The notes: a model not told the origin generated them from the sequence alone. DNA of 64,000 bases from Streptomyces sp. SID12488 (GCF_010548275.1 NZ_JAAGLT010000001.1:62001-126000), one strand, 5' to 3'; shown: positions 17,239-25,318, numbered from the stretch's first letter. Translations and numbers: made by a program.

Positions 17239-18138
17239 ATGCAATTGGACTTGAATCTGCTGACCGTGCTGAACGCCCTGCTCGAAGAAGGCAGCGTGAT
17301 GGGCGCGGCCGAGCGGCTGCACCTGTCCTCGCCTGCGGTCAGCCGCACCCTCGGCCGGCTTCGTACCGTCACCGGGGACGACATCCTGGTGCGCACCGGC
17401 CACTCGATGACCCCCACCCCGTACGCGCTGTCGGTACGGGAGGACGTGCACCGGCTGGTCAGGCAAGCGCAGGAAGTGCTCTCGCCGACCCGCGAGTTGG
17501 ACCTGGCCGAACTGGATCGCACCTTCACGATCCAGTGTCACGACGCGGCAGCCGCGTCACTGGTACCGGTACTGGTCGAGAGGATCCAGCAGCGGGCTTC
17601 CGGGGTGCAGTTGCGGGTGCTGGCGGAGAACTCCGTCGACACCGACGACCTGCGACACGGCCGCGTCGATCTGGAAATCGGCGGCGGGAGGCCCCGTCTG
17701 CCCGAGTTCCGGTCCGAGCCGCTCGGTGACGATCGGCTCGTCGTGGCGATGCGCGCGGGCCACCCCTGTGCCGCCGGACTCGACCTGGCGTCCTACGCGG
17801 CGCAGCCACATGTGGTGATCTCCCGGCGTGGCCGCCTCACCGCCCCGATCGACGAGATGCTGGCCGCCGAAGGCCTGCGGCGCCGGGTGGTCGCGGCGGT
17901 GGCAACGGTGTCCGCCGCTCTGCAGATCGCCGCCCGCGGCGACGCACTGGTCACCTGCACGGCGATCCTCGGCCGCCCGCTCATCGAGGCGTTCGGGCTC
18001 CTCGCCCGGCCGATGCCGATCGAGTCCCCGGCAGCGACGATCAGTTGCAACTGGCACCAGCGCTACGATTCCGACCCCGCCCACGCCTGGCTCCGCGAGC
18101 AGGTCCGGGCGTCGTTCGAGGAGATCGCCGCCGGCTGA
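17239..18138 (+). CDS. LysR-family transcriptional regulator
   Basis: 299-residue LTTR. Residues 1-62 form the winged HTH, with LDLNLLTVLNALLEEGSVMG and AAERLHLSSPAVSRTLGRLR as the recognition region; the remainder is the periplasmic-binding-like effector domain starting near RTFTIQCHDAAAA. The ATG at 17239 matches the conserved MxLDLNLL start; a longer frame from 17221 would overlap the operator. Divergent arrangement with the IMPase-like gene suggests it controls that gene and itself. The inducer is unknown. Confidence 0.92.
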   Translation: MQLDLNLLTVLNALLEEGSVMGAAERLHLSSPAVSRTLGRLRTVTGDDILVRTGHSMTPTPYALSVREDVHRLVRQAQEVLSPTRELDLAELDRTFTIQCHDAAAASLVPVLVERIQQRASGVQLRVLAENSVDTDDLRHGRVDLEIGGGRPRLPEFRSEPLGDDRLVVAMRAGHPCAAGLDLASYAAQPHVVISRRGRLTAPIDEMLAAEGLRRRVVAAVATVSAALQIAARGDALVTCTAILGRPLIEAFGLLARPMPIESPAATISCNWHQRYDSDPAHAWLREQVRASFEEIAAG

Positions 18139-18162
18139 CCACTCCCCTGCTCCTCTACTCCC

Positions 18163-18771
18163 CTACTCCGCCAACGGCAGGGCCACGGCACCGGGAAAGC
18201 CGGGCGCCTCGGCTTCGTCGAGCATCGCCGCGGCGACGGTTTCCCGGCTGACCTTCGCACCGAGGTCGAAGGGAGGCCCGGCCTCCAGACCGACCGTGCG
18301 CCGACGGGGGCTTTCCGCCCCGTCAGCGAGCATCCCGGCGTGGAAGACCGTGCCTCCGGCCGCGAGAACGGTGCCGTCGGCTTCGACCTTGTCCGCGAGC
18401 CGGTCGCCCAGCACCTTGGCGAGCACGCCCGCACCCTCCCCCGCCGCTTCGGCCGACTTGCCCGTGCCGTAGGCACCGAGCCAGATGACGCGCCGCGGGC
18501 CGGCGGCGACGACGGCCCGGGCGCCGGTCAGGAGAATCCCGGCCCGGTCCGTGCCGAGCGCGGAAAGGACCACGGAATCCCCGTCCACGACGGCGGCGAT
18601 ACTGGCCGCGTCGTTCACGTCGCCCGCCACCTTCCGCAGGTTCGGGGAGTCGGGCAGGGCGATCCGCTCGGGATCACGCGCGATGGCGGTCACGGTGTGA
18701 CCACGTCGTAGCGCCTGTCGGGTGAGGGCGATTCCGGTCCGGCCGGAGGCCGCGAGGACGGTGAGGTTCAT
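18163..18771 (-). CDS. NmrA/NAD(P)H-binding Rossmann protein
   Basis: 202-residue atypical short-chain dehydrogenase. The N-terminal MNLTVLAASGRTGIALTRQA holds the Gly-rich nucleotide loop (ASGRTG), followed by VTAIARDPER, KVAGDVNDAASIAAVV and VVLSALGTD. The catalytic Tyr/Lys of classical SDRs is not evident, as in NmrA/HSCARG-like sensors. The ATG at 18769-18771 is chosen because the protein starts directly with the beta-strand; the upstream frame would run through an operator-like dyad. It is convergent with the LysR gene (24 bp between the stops). Confidence 0.82.
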   Translation of the reverse strand: MNLTVLAASGRTGIALTRQALRRGHTVTAIARDPERIALPDSPNLRKVAGDVNDAASIAAVVDGDSVVLSALGTDRAGILLTGARAVVAAGPRRVIWLGAYGTGKSAEAAGEGAGVLAKVLGDRLADKVEADGTVLAAGGTVFHAGMLADGAESPRRRTVGLEAGPPFDLGAKVSRETVAAAMLDEAEAPGFPGAVALPLAE

Positions 18772-18801
18772 GCCGAGAACGCTAGGGAGTTCAACACTTA
18801 A

Positions 18802-18828
18802 CATCAAGTGCAAGTATCTGACTTGATG
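18802..18828. promoter_or_regulatory. inverted repeat upstream of the NmrA-like gene
   Basis: Perfect 8-bp arms CATCAAGT (18802-18809) and ACTTGATG (18821-18828) with an 11-bp spacer, 31 bp upstream of the NmrA-like start. It has the look of a dimeric MarR/HxlR-type operator, but no regulator gene is divergently encoded next to it. Confidence 0.5.
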
Positions 18829-18994
18829 AGTTACCCAAACGCAATCGGCTGCGCGGCGCTCGCCCTGACCGACGGCCGACGGCGCCGCAAGCTGAGATTC
18901 TTCAGGGCAACGTCGATCGGGCCCCCGCTGAAACGCGGTCCATTACGGCGCGCCGAAGACGGCTACTGCGGCTCGGCGCGCCGCAATGGCGGGC

Positions 18995-19321
18995 TCAGCC
19001 CTGCTTGGGTGCTGCCTGCTGGACGACCTCGAAGGACCAGAGCGTCGACCCGGACGCGGCGGGCTTGGGCTGCTCCCCGCCCGGGGACGCGGGGCGGTGC
19101 GCCGACTGCATCGGGCCCGCCATCCAGGCCTGGAAGTCCTCTTCGCTGCGCCACCGCGTGTACACCAGGTAGCTGTCGGTGCCCTCGACCGGCCGCAGCA
19201 GCTCGAACCACTCGAACCCGTCCGACCCCTCGACAGCACCGACCCGCGACGCGAACCGCTTCTCCAGCACCTCGCGCTGCTCTTCGGGAACGGTGAGTAC
19301 GTTGATCTTTACGATGCTCAT
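18995..19321 (-). CDS. antibiotic biosynthesis monooxygenase (ABM) domain protein
   Basis: 108-residue ferredoxin-fold protein with a single ABM domain: VKINVLTVPEEQREVLEKRF, FEWFELLRPVEG and SYLVYTRWRSEEDFQAWMAG are typical strands and helix of the family. Members act as cofactor-free or haem-degrading monooxygenases, usually as dimers; the substrate here is unknown. Its ATG (19319-19321) overlaps the stop of the upstream ATPase gene in an ATGA, so the two are translationally coupled. An alternative start three codons upstream (MGFM) is possible. Confidence 0.82.
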   Translation of the reverse strand: MSIVKINVLTVPEEQREVLEKRFASRVGAVEGSDGFEWFELLRPVEGTDSYLVYTRWRSEEDFQAWMAGPMQSAHRPASPGGEQPKPAASGSTLWSFEVVQQAAPKQG

Positions 19322-19845
19322 GAAACCCATCTTGCCGCAGGGTGTCGCTGACGGTTTCGTGCGGGGGCGGTGGCGGATACAGGGGCAGCGGCAGTGACAG
19401 GCAGAGGGTGCGATTCCTGCTGGTTCGTCGCCTGATCCGCGCCGCGTACGACGTCCAGCTCGCACCAGACGAGCTTGCCGACGGTCAGTTCGGTCACGCC
19501 CCAGCGGTCGGCGACGGCATCGACGATCAGCAGTCCCCGTCCGAACATCTCGTCGGGCGTGGCTTTGCGTTGGCGTGGCAGTAACTCACCTCGCGGGTCG
19601 GAGACGCCGACTCGCACGGCGCGGTCCGTGAGGGCGAGCTCGACCCGGAAGAGACGGTCGCGGAGACACCCGTGCAGTACGGCGTTTCCGCCGAGCTCGG
19701 AGACCAACAGGGCGGTGTCGGGGGCGAGTTCGGGGTGCCCCCAGTGGGTGAGGAGACGGTGGGCTCGGTGACGGGCGAGGGTGACGCTCTTGGGGAGGGG
19801 CGTGTAGTCGAGGCGGTCGTATCGGAGGGGGTCTTCCTTGGTCAT
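19318..19845 (-). CDS. RsbW-like ATP-binding protein (HATPase_c_2)
   Basis: 175-residue single-domain ATPase of the anti-sigma/HATPase_c_2 group common in Streptomyces. The nucleotide site is marked by DTALLVSELGGNAVLHG (N box) and FGRGLLIVDAVADRWGV (G box). The C-terminal ~30 residues are low complexity. The ATG at 19843-19845 is preferred to a longer frame. It lies divergent from an XRE/DUF397 pair, the arrangement seen at whiJ-like loci, where such ATPases are thought to act in the same regulatory set. It overlaps the ABM gene by four bases. Confidence 0.82.
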   Translation of the reverse strand: MTKEDPLRYDRLDYTPLPKSVTLARHRAHRLLTHWGHPELAPDTALLVSELGGNAVLHGCLRDRLFRVELALTDRAVRVGVSDPRGELLPRQRKATPDEMFGRGLLIVDAVADRWGVTELTVGKLVWCELDVVRGADQATNQQESHPLPVTAAAPVSATAPARNRQRHPAARWVS

Positions 19846-19954
19846 GGGGGTCGCTTTCGGGCAGGGGGGAGCTGCGCCGTGGATTAACTGGCGCCACTCT
19901 GCGGTCGGTTCGTCACCGACGGTAGAGACGGCTCGATGAGTCCGCAAGTTACTC

Positions 19955-19972
19955 TCGGAGGAATTCCTCCGA
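19955..19972. promoter_or_regulatory. perfect 18-bp palindrome upstream of WhiJ-like gene
   Basis: TCGGAGGAATTCCTCCGA is a gapless perfect palindrome. It sits 68 bp upstream of the XRE gene start and 109 bp upstream of the divergent ATPase gene, placed well to serve as an operator for the XRE protein. Confidence 0.45.
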
Positions 19973-20040
19973 TCGAGTTTGCGATGCCTTGTGACAGCAC
20001 GTCAGACTGGCCGCGCACAAACGCCAGGAGGAGCACCGAC

Positions 20041-20934
20041 GTGACCGCACGCCAGCCGACGCAGGGCTACAGCACATCCACCGTCCTGGGACGCCGACTC
20101 GGCGGCGAACTCACGAAGTTGCGCATAGCAGCCGGCCTCAACCAGACCCAGGCGGGCAAGGCACTCACCGCGTCCACGACCAAGGTCGCGAAGATGGAGG
20201 GCGGTTGGGTTCCCGTTCGCGACCCGGACATCCGGGCGCTGTGCGAGTTGTATGGGGTCCATGACCTCAAGACCGTGGGCGGCCTGTTGGAGCTGGCGAG
20301 GATCGACCGCGAGCGACGCAAGGCAAGCGGCTGGTGGGACGACTACGTCACGCTCGGCACCATGCAGGAGTACGTTGCACTGGAGAACGCGGCAACGACC
20401 ATCAGGGCATGGCAGCCCGCCTACATCCCTGGCCTACTGCAAACACCCGAATACGTACGCGCGTTGAGAGCCACTCAGGTCAGCGCCTCGCGAGCAGCCG
20501 AACGCAGGGACCCCGACGAGGAGTTCATTGCCTCACGGCTCGCGCGGCAGCAGCGTCTGACCCATGAACCACCGCTCAGGCTAAGGGTGGTGCTCTACGA
20601 AGCCGTGCTGCGCAACTTTCCCGGCGGAGTCGAAACGGCCCGTGGACAACTCGACCATCTGGCGAAGATGACCGACCGGCAGAACGTCATCATCCAGGTC
20701 TTCCCGTTCGGCGGGGGTACACACCAAGGCCTGAACGGCGCGTTCAACATCATCTCCTTCGCCGAACCGGGAGCCATGGATGTCGTCTACTCCGAAGCCG
20801 CCTTCGGGCAGACGTGGGTCGAGGGCGGAGAAGGAGCCACAGCCCACCATGAACTGTTCGAGCTGATCTCTGCTCGCTCGCTGAACGAACGAGAATCCCT
20901 TCGCTTTCTCCACAACCTCAGCAAGGAACTCTGA
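20041..20934 (+). CDS. XRE-family regulator with DUF5753 domain (WhiJ-like)
   Basis: 297-residue protein. The N-terminal HTH_31 domain spans about residues 15-70 (LRIAAGLNQTQAGKALTAST), and the rest is a DUF5753 domain with the signature WQPAYIPGLLQTPEYVRAL and LRVVLYEAVLRNFPGG. WhiJ-like proteins are DNA-binding regulators of development and antibiotic production that work with a small DUF397 partner. The GTG at 20041 is chosen for the strong AGGAGG upstream; a frame from 19936 would include the palindrome. The DUF397 gene follows after 3 bp. Confidence 0.9.
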   Translation: MTARQPTQGYSTSTVLGRRLGGELTKLRIAAGLNQTQAGKALTASTTKVAKMEGGWVPVRDPDIRALCELYGVHDLKTVGGLLELARIDRERRKASGWWDDYVTLGTMQEYVALENAATTIRAWQPAYIPGLLQTPEYVRALRATQVSASRAAERRDPDEEFIASRLARQQRLTHEPPLRLRVVLYEAVLRNFPGGVETARGQLDHLAKMTDRQNVIIQVFPFGGGTHQGLNGAFNIISFAEPGAMDVVYSEAAFGQTWVEGGEGATAHHELFELISARSLNERESLRFLHNLSKEL

Positions 20935-20937
20935 GCC

Positions 20938-21126
20938 GTGCCCGATTTCCAGTACCTCAAGTCCAGCTACAGCGACGCCAAGGACGAGTGCGTCGAGGTA
21001 GCCACCAACATCCCCGCCACCATCGCGATACGCGACTCCAAGACCCCGACGAGCCCGTCCCTCCGCCTCCACCCCACCGCCTGGGAGACGTTCCAAGCCG
21101 CCGTCGCAGACGACCGAATTCGTTAA
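20938..21126 (+). CDS. DUF397 small protein, partner of the WhiJ-like regulator
   Basis: 62-residue DUF397 protein: FQYLKSSYSDAKDECVEVAT at the start, IAIRDSKTP in the middle and TAWETFQAAVADDRI at the end are the family's three conserved segments. It starts at a GTG 3 bp after the XRE stop and is clearly co-transcribed. DUF397 proteins are thought to modulate their XRE partner. Its stop codon overlaps, tail to tail, the stop codon of the convergent lipoprotein gene (21123-21126). Confidence 0.9.
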   Translation: MPDFQYLKSSYSDAKDECVEVATNIPATIAIRDSKTPTSPSLRLHPTAWETFQAAVADDRIR

Positions 21127-21638
21127 CTGTCCTCGCAGGCACTGGTCTTGAACTCCGCCACCGGGACGGTGACCACGGATTCGGCGCCCTCGTAGCGGAC
21201 CATTCCCGATGTGAGCCCGTCCCGGTCGGTCAGGGTGAAGTCGACGCTGCTTGCCGACGACGAGTTGTCCTTGGTCCAGCCGTAGAGCGTGTAACTGGTC
21301 TTGGCCGTGAGCGGTTTGAGAGATGTGGTCGCGGTCCAGTCGGCGGCGGGCGCGTCGAGGGTCCAGGTGGCGAGGCCGGACTTGAGGGGCCGGGCTGCGG
21401 TCCATGAACCGACGGTCACCTCGCTGTCGGCGTCGCCGCCGTCCACGTAGAGCGTCGCACCGTCGATGTGATGTCCGCAGACCATGATGACGCCGACCAG
21501 CTGACCGCCGTCGGTCACCGAGATGCCGGTGACGGCGTCAACGGCAGTCGTGCACCCCGAGGTTGTGGCCAGGGCGACGCAGGCAGCGGAAGCGGCGACG
21601 ATGCGCCGGACCAACAGCCACGAAACTGTCGACTTCAC
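21123..21638 (-). CDS. putative lipoprotein of unknown function
   Basis: 171-residue protein with a lipoprotein signal: basic start, hydrophobic RRIVAASAACVALAT and the lipobox-like TTSGC, giving a mature N-terminal Cys near residue 29. The mature part has no recognised domain; it is rich in Ser/Thr/Asp and beta-prone, with DGATLYVDGGDADSEVTVG and TSYTLYGWTKDNSSSASSV. I choose the GTG at 21638, preceded by a GGGGG purine run, over a start at 21680. The 3' end overlaps the convergent DUF397 gene. Confidence 0.65.
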   Translation of the reverse strand: MKSTVSWLLVRRIVAASAACVALATTSGCTTAVDAVTGISVTDGGQLVGVIMVCGHHIDGATLYVDGGDADSEVTVGSWTAARPLKSGLATWTLDAPAADWTATTSLKPLTAKTSYTLYGWTKDNSSSASSVDFTLTDRDGLTSGMVRYEGAESVVTVPVAEFKTSACEDS

Positions 21639-21760
21639 AGCGCCCCCTGACCCGGGGTCGCTATTCGTACCCCTGTACACCGGATGGTAGGGACGATCCG
21701 AGTCGAACCGCGTCGCCGCCGCCGACCCGTTGCGGGCTCGTTGCGGCCCTGTGGCCGGAG

Positions 21761-21800
21761 GACCCGAGGACCCGAGGACCCGAGGACCCGAGGACCCGAG
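21761..21800. repeat. five perfect tandem GACCCGAG octamers
   Basis: The 8-bp unit GACCCGAG is repeated five times without error, in the gap between the lipoprotein gene start and the SDR terminator. Such short perfect arrays can vary in copy number. Confidence 0.9.
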
Positions 21801-21823
21801 TGTCCTCCGTACCGAAAGGCTGT

Positions 21824-21864
21824 GTCCGGCTACGCGGTGGGCGGATCCCGCCGCGTAGCCGGAC
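21824..21864 (-). terminator. long hairpin after SDR gene
   Basis: Perfect 14-bp arms GTCCGGCTACGCGG (21824-21837) and CCGCGTAGCCGGAC (21851-21864) with a 13-nt loop, 9 bp beyond the stop codon of the minus-strand SDR gene. A strong factor-independent terminator candidate. Confidence 0.8.
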
Positions 21865-21872
21865 GCAGTTCG

Positions 21873-22616
21873 TCAGTGGCTGGACAGCATGTGCAGCACG
21901 TCGGCGTACTGGCCGCGAGCCTCGGCGAATCGCAGGGGCTCGACCGCCTTGACGAGGATCTCGTTCGGTCGGTCGTTGGAGCCGAGGATGTCCATGACCT
22001 CGTCGAGGAAGGCGTCGAGGGGCATGGCGTTGTCCGACTCCTCCTGTCCCATCAAGGCGGTGCGCACCGCCGGGGGCACCAGTTCCAGGACCTCGATGGC
22101 CGTGTCGGCCAGCTGGACGCGCAGGCTTTCGGTGAAGGAGTGGATGGCGGCCTTGGTCGCGTTGTAGGTCGGGGCGATCGGCAGGGGGACGAATGCCAGC
22201 CCGGAGGAGACTGTCATGATCGTCGCCTGCGGCCGGGTGGCGAGGTGCTCGGTCAGGGCTGCGATGAGGCGGACGGGGCCGAGGAAGTTGGTTGCCACGG
22301 TCGCTTCCGCCGTGGCGAGGAAGCCACTGTTGTGCAGGTCCTCCGGCAGCATGATGCCGGCCATCGCGACCAGGACGTTCAGGTCGGGAAAGCGTTGCAC
22401 CAGTTGCGCGGTGACGTCCTGGACGGCGACCGGGTCGGTGGTGTCGAGCACGACGGACTCGACGCCGGGGTTCTCCGCGACGATCTGCGCCAGCCTGTCC
22501 TCGCGGCGTCCGGAGACGATGACCCGGTTGCCTGCCGTGTGCAGCCGCAGCGCGAGGCCGAGGCCGATGCCGGAGGTCGCTCCGGCGACGAGGACGGTGT
22601 TGCCTGTGGGATTCAT
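21873..22616 (-). CDS. short-chain dehydrogenase/reductase (DltE-like)
   Basis: 247-residue classical SDR. Cofactor loop TVLVAGATSGIGLGLALRL near residues 7-25, NAG-like VAMAGI, and the catalytic triad Ser in MTVSSGLAF with YxxxK as YNATKAAIHSF. The family includes DltE-type oxidoreductases; the substrate is not predictable. The ATG at 22616 has GGAGAA upstream. It is divergent from an MmyB-type regulator across 406 bp holding a 31-bp near-perfect palindrome, suggesting it is the regulator's target. Confidence 0.9.
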   Translation of the reverse strand: MNPTGNTVLVAGATSGIGLGLALRLHTAGNRVIVSGRREDRLAQIVAENPGVESVVLDTTDPVAVQDVTAQLVQRFPDLNVLVAMAGIMLPEDLHNSGFLATAEATVATNFLGPVRLIAALTEHLATRPQATIMTVSSGLAFVPLPIAPTYNATKAAIHSFTESLRVQLADTAIEVLELVPPAVRTALMGQEESDNAMPLDAFLDEVMDILGSNDRPNEILVKAVEPLRFAEARGQYADVLHMLSSH

Positions 22617-22910
22617 GGGGTTTCTCCGGCTGCGGTTGGTGGTGAGGTGAGGTGAAGGGTCAGTGGAGGGAGGGGAGGTCGGCCTGCCAGTCGGCGGGCG
22701 TCATGACGCAGCCGGCCAGGTCGTGGCCGTGCGTCGAGTGCGGCAAGGTCGGGAAGGGACACGCTGGGTGAAGGAGTTCCCGGCGCCCTTCCCGGTCGTG
22801 GCGGAACGCGTTGCGCCGTCGCGGAGTGCGTTGTCGCGTCTTCGCGGAACGCGTTGCGTCGTTCCACAACGACCAGTGGACGGCACCCGGCCGCGCGGAT
22901 GAAGGGCCCG
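22617..22910. other. non-coding stretch with degenerate ~21-bp repeats
   Basis: No gene is convincing between the SDR and MmyB genes. From 22801 to about 22866 a unit like GCGGAACGCGTTGCGYCGT occurs three times (starts near 22801, 22821 and 22844), the middle copy being the most diverged. The remaining sequence is featureless; short minus-strand frames here have no start signal or recognised motif. Confidence 0.5.
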
Positions 22911-22941
22911 CTCAACCACTGACTCGCAGTCAGTGGTTGAG
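22911..22941. promoter_or_regulatory. 14-bp-arm operator-like dyad upstream of MmyB regulator
   Basis: Arm CTCAACCACTGACT (22911-22924), loop CGC, then its exact reverse complement (22928-22941). It lies 81 bp before the MmyB-type start and ~295 bp before the divergent SDR start. Most likely the operator of the MmyB-type protein. Confidence 0.65.
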
Positions 22942-23022
22942 GCCGCTCGCGGCTGCGACGATGGCGGTGTACGGCGGCCCCGACCGGAGTCCGGACCGCA
23001 CGTGACCTCTGGAGGGAGGCCC

Positions 23023-23877
23023 ATGGAGCAGACGGTGGACCGCGCGTCGCTGGGCGCCTTCCTGCGTGCCCGGCGGGAGGCGCTGCAACCGGAGGATGTG
23101 GGACTGCGCCGCGGATCGCGTCGGCGTGCCAGCGGGCTGCGACGGGAGGAAGTGGCCGAACTGTGCGACATGTCGGCCGACTACTTCGCCCGCCTGGAAC
23201 GTGGCAGCGGGCCGCAGCCCTCACAGCAGATGGCGGCAGCCATCGCCCGTGGGCTGCGCTTCACCCCGGACGAGCGCGATCACCTGTTTCTCCTGTGCGG
23301 GCACCGCACACCGAGTCGGCACCTGCACACCGAGCACGTCAACCCAGGGCTGATGCGCATCCTGGACCGGCTGCAGGACACCCCGGCACAGGTCATGGGT
23401 CCCCTCGGCGAGACACTGCTGCAGACGCCTCCTGCCGTGGCCCTGCTCGGCGAACAGACCCACTACACCGGGGAAGCCCGCAGTGCCTCCTACCGCTGGT
23501 TCACCGATCCGACCGCCCGCAGGCTGTACCTCCCCGACGACCACCGTCTCAGCAGCCGTGTGCACGTCGCGATCCTGCGGGCAGCGTCCACGCGAGAAGG
23601 GCCCCGGTCGCAGGCCGCCCGTCTCGTGGCGATCCTGCTGCGCCAAAGCACGGAGTTCGCGTCGCTGTGGGACCAGCAGGAGGTCGGCCTGTCCTGGAGC
23701 CACGCCAAACGGTTTGTCCACCCCCAGGTCGGGCGTCTCGACCTGTTCTGCCAGAACCTGCATGATCCCGACCAGTCGCAGTCCCTGCTCGTCTTCACCG
23801 CGACGCCCGGCACCGACAGCTACGACAAGCTGGCCCTGCTGAACGTCCTCGGCGCGGACAGTTTCCCTACCGGCTGA
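23023..23877 (+). CDS. MmyB-type XRE regulator
   Basis: 284-residue regulator. Residues 8-80 form an XRE HTH (LGAFLRARREALQPEDVGL, SGLRREEVAELCDMSADYFA), followed by the MmyB-like ligand-binding domain, with RILDRLQDTPAQVMG and SYRWFTDPTARRLYLPDDH as typical features. Many family members bind fatty acids and repress an adjacent dehydrogenase gene. The ATG at 23023 has GGAGGGAGG upstream. The divergent SDR gene and the dyad at 22911 fit that model. A second member occurs at 52742-53677. Confidence 0.9.
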   Translation: MEQTVDRASLGAFLRARREALQPEDVGLRRGSRRRASGLRREEVAELCDMSADYFARLERGSGPQPSQQMAAAIARGLRFTPDERDHLFLLCGHRTPSRHLHTEHVNPGLMRILDRLQDTPAQVMGPLGETLLQTPPAVALLGEQTHYTGEARSASYRWFTDPTARRLYLPDDHRLSSRVHVAILRAASTREGPRSQAARLVAILLRQSTEFASLWDQQEVGLSWSHAKRFVHPQVGRLDLFCQNLHDPDQSQSLLVFTATPGTDSYDKLALLNVLGADSFPTG

Positions 23878-23954
23878 CGCCCATGGGGGCGGCGAAAGCA
23901 GGTCCGTTGGTCAGCCGCTCATAAATCGCACCCCTGAATGAGCCACGCCATTTC

Positions 23955-24317
23955 CTATGCGGCGCCGGGACCGTCGAGGAAGCGAAGCAGTACGGCGGCC
24001 TCCGCGCGGAGTCGCGCGGCCCGGTCGGCGTGCGCGGGTGCGGTCAACTGCGCCGCGACGTCCAGCCGTTCGGCGACCTCTGCGCGTACGACATCCTCCG
24101 CGTCGCGCTCGCTCAGTTCGCGCCGCGCCGCTTCGGTGGTGCCGGCGCCGACCGGTGACAACTCAAGGGCCACCCCGCGGAGTTCGGCTTCGCCCACGGG
24201 CACCGCCTCCGCGTTGTCCAGTGCACCGAGTGTTGCCCGCAGGGCGCTCACCGCGACCTTGTCACGGGCGCGCATCGCTTCCGGAAGTGCCTGCCGCATA
24301 CGAAGACGTAAAGACAT
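23955..24317 (-). CDS. GatB/YqeY domain protein
   Basis: 120-residue protein resembling the GatB/YqeY tail domain: LRLRMRQALPEAMRARDKVA and VSALRATLGALDNAEAV at the N-terminus, and RRELSERDAEDVVRAEVAER in the middle. It is shorter than the ~150 residues usual for free-standing YqeY. The domain is linked to tRNA-dependent amidotransferase, but the role of the isolated protein is not established. ATG at 24315-24317; neighbours are unrelated. Confidence 0.75.
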   Translation of the reverse strand: MSLRLRMRQALPEAMRARDKVAVSALRATLGALDNAEAVPVGEAELRGVALELSPVGAGTTEAARRELSERDAEDVVRAEVAERLDVAAQLTAPAHADRAARLRAEAAVLLRFLDGPGAA

Positions 24318-24421
24318 GCAGGTGACCTTATGGCGGCGTTCCCTGGACCCACAACGCCGGCTGGACCTTGGCCTTGGCCTTGAAGAGCCCGTTCACCCGC
24401 CCCGGGAGCTCTTCACGGGCT

Positions 24422-25300
24422 TCACGCCGGTGATTCTGTGACGGTCGTCAGGAACCCGCGAATGTACCCGGCCACTGTGTCCAGGTGGCTTTCGAGGAGG
24501 AAGTGTCCACCTCCGGGAACCAGGTGGATCTCCGCGTCCGGCAGGTCCCTTGCGAAGGCGCGTGCTCCGTCCGGGCCGAAGATCTCGTCGCCCGCGCCCC
24601 AGACCGCGAGGAGAGGAACCTGGCGTTCCCGGAAGTAGGCGTGCACCTGGGGGTAGAGCGGTGGATTGCTGGCGTAGTCGCGAAACAGCGCGAGTTGCAC
24701 GAGGTCGAGGCCCGGCCGGTTGACCTCGCGGTGGTCGGCGGCCCAGGTGTCGGGGTCGACCAGCTCGGGCCGGTCCACTCCGTTCAGGTACTGCCAGCGG
24801 ATGGCGTCGAGGGAGAGGGCGGCGCGGGCGGCGGGTTCGGTCTCGGGGCCCGGATTCTCGCAGTACGCCCATACGTGCTTCCAGAAATCCGGTACGAAGC
24901 CGTCCTTGTAGGCGTTGCCGTTCTGCGTGATCACCGCGGTGACCGCGTCCGGCGTGCGCAGGGCCAGCCGCCAGCCGATGGGCGCGCCGTAGTCCTGGAC
25001 GTACACGGCGTAGCGGGTGATGTCGAGCTGGGCCAGGAGGGCTTCGGTGACGTCGGTCAGGGAGTCGAAGGTGTAGGTGAACGCGTCCACGGGCGGGACG
25101 TCGGAGTTGCCGAAGCCCAGGTGGTCGGGGGCGATGACGTGGAATCGATCGGCCAGCGCCGGAATCAGGTGACGGAACATGCGCGAGCTGGAGGGGAATC
25201 CGTGCAGGAGTACGAGCGTGGGCGCCTCGCGGGATCCTGCCTCGCGGTAGAAGACGCGATGTCCCCGCACGGTCGCGTACTGGTGGCGGACCTCAACCAT
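24422..25300 (-). CDS. alpha/beta hydrolase (epoxide hydrolase / haloalkane dehalogenase-like)
   Basis: 292-residue alpha/beta hydrolase. Oxyanion HGxP motif in LVLLHGFPSSSRMF; nucleophile elbow region YAVYVQDYGAPIGWR with Asp as nucleophile (VQDYG), which points to epoxide hydrolase or dehalogenase chemistry rather than esterase; catalytic His in LVPGGGHFLLESH. No signal peptide. The ATG at 25300 is preferred (AAGGGG 7 nt upstream) over 25318. It is divergent from a CGNR regulator gene, probably its controller. Confidence 0.87.
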   Translation of the reverse strand: MVEVRHQYATVRGHRVFYREAGSREAPTLVLLHGFPSSSRMFRHLIPALADRFHVIAPDHLGFGNSDVPPVDAFTYTFDSLTDVTEALLAQLDITRYAVYVQDYGAPIGWRLALRTPDAVTAVITQNGNAYKDGFVPDFWKHVWAYCENPGPETEPAARAALSLDAIRWQYLNGVDRPELVDPDTWAADHREVNRPGLDLVQLALFRDYASNPPLYPQVHAYFRERQVPLLAVWGAGDEIFGPDGARAFARDLPDAEIHLVPGGGHFLLESHLDTVAGYIRGFLTTVTESPA

Positions 25301-25318
25301 GACTAACCCCTTCAACAT

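Noticed and set aside
22660-22869. Short minus-strand frame ending CVMTPADWQADLPSLH
   Set aside because: The last ~25 residues look protein-like, but there is no start signal, no family match I know and the rest is repeat-derived; treated as non-coding.
24318-24421. Terminator between YqeY-like and hydrolase genes
   Set aside because: GAAGAGCCCGT and ACGGGCTTC pair only with a bulge over a long loop; too weak to list as a feature.
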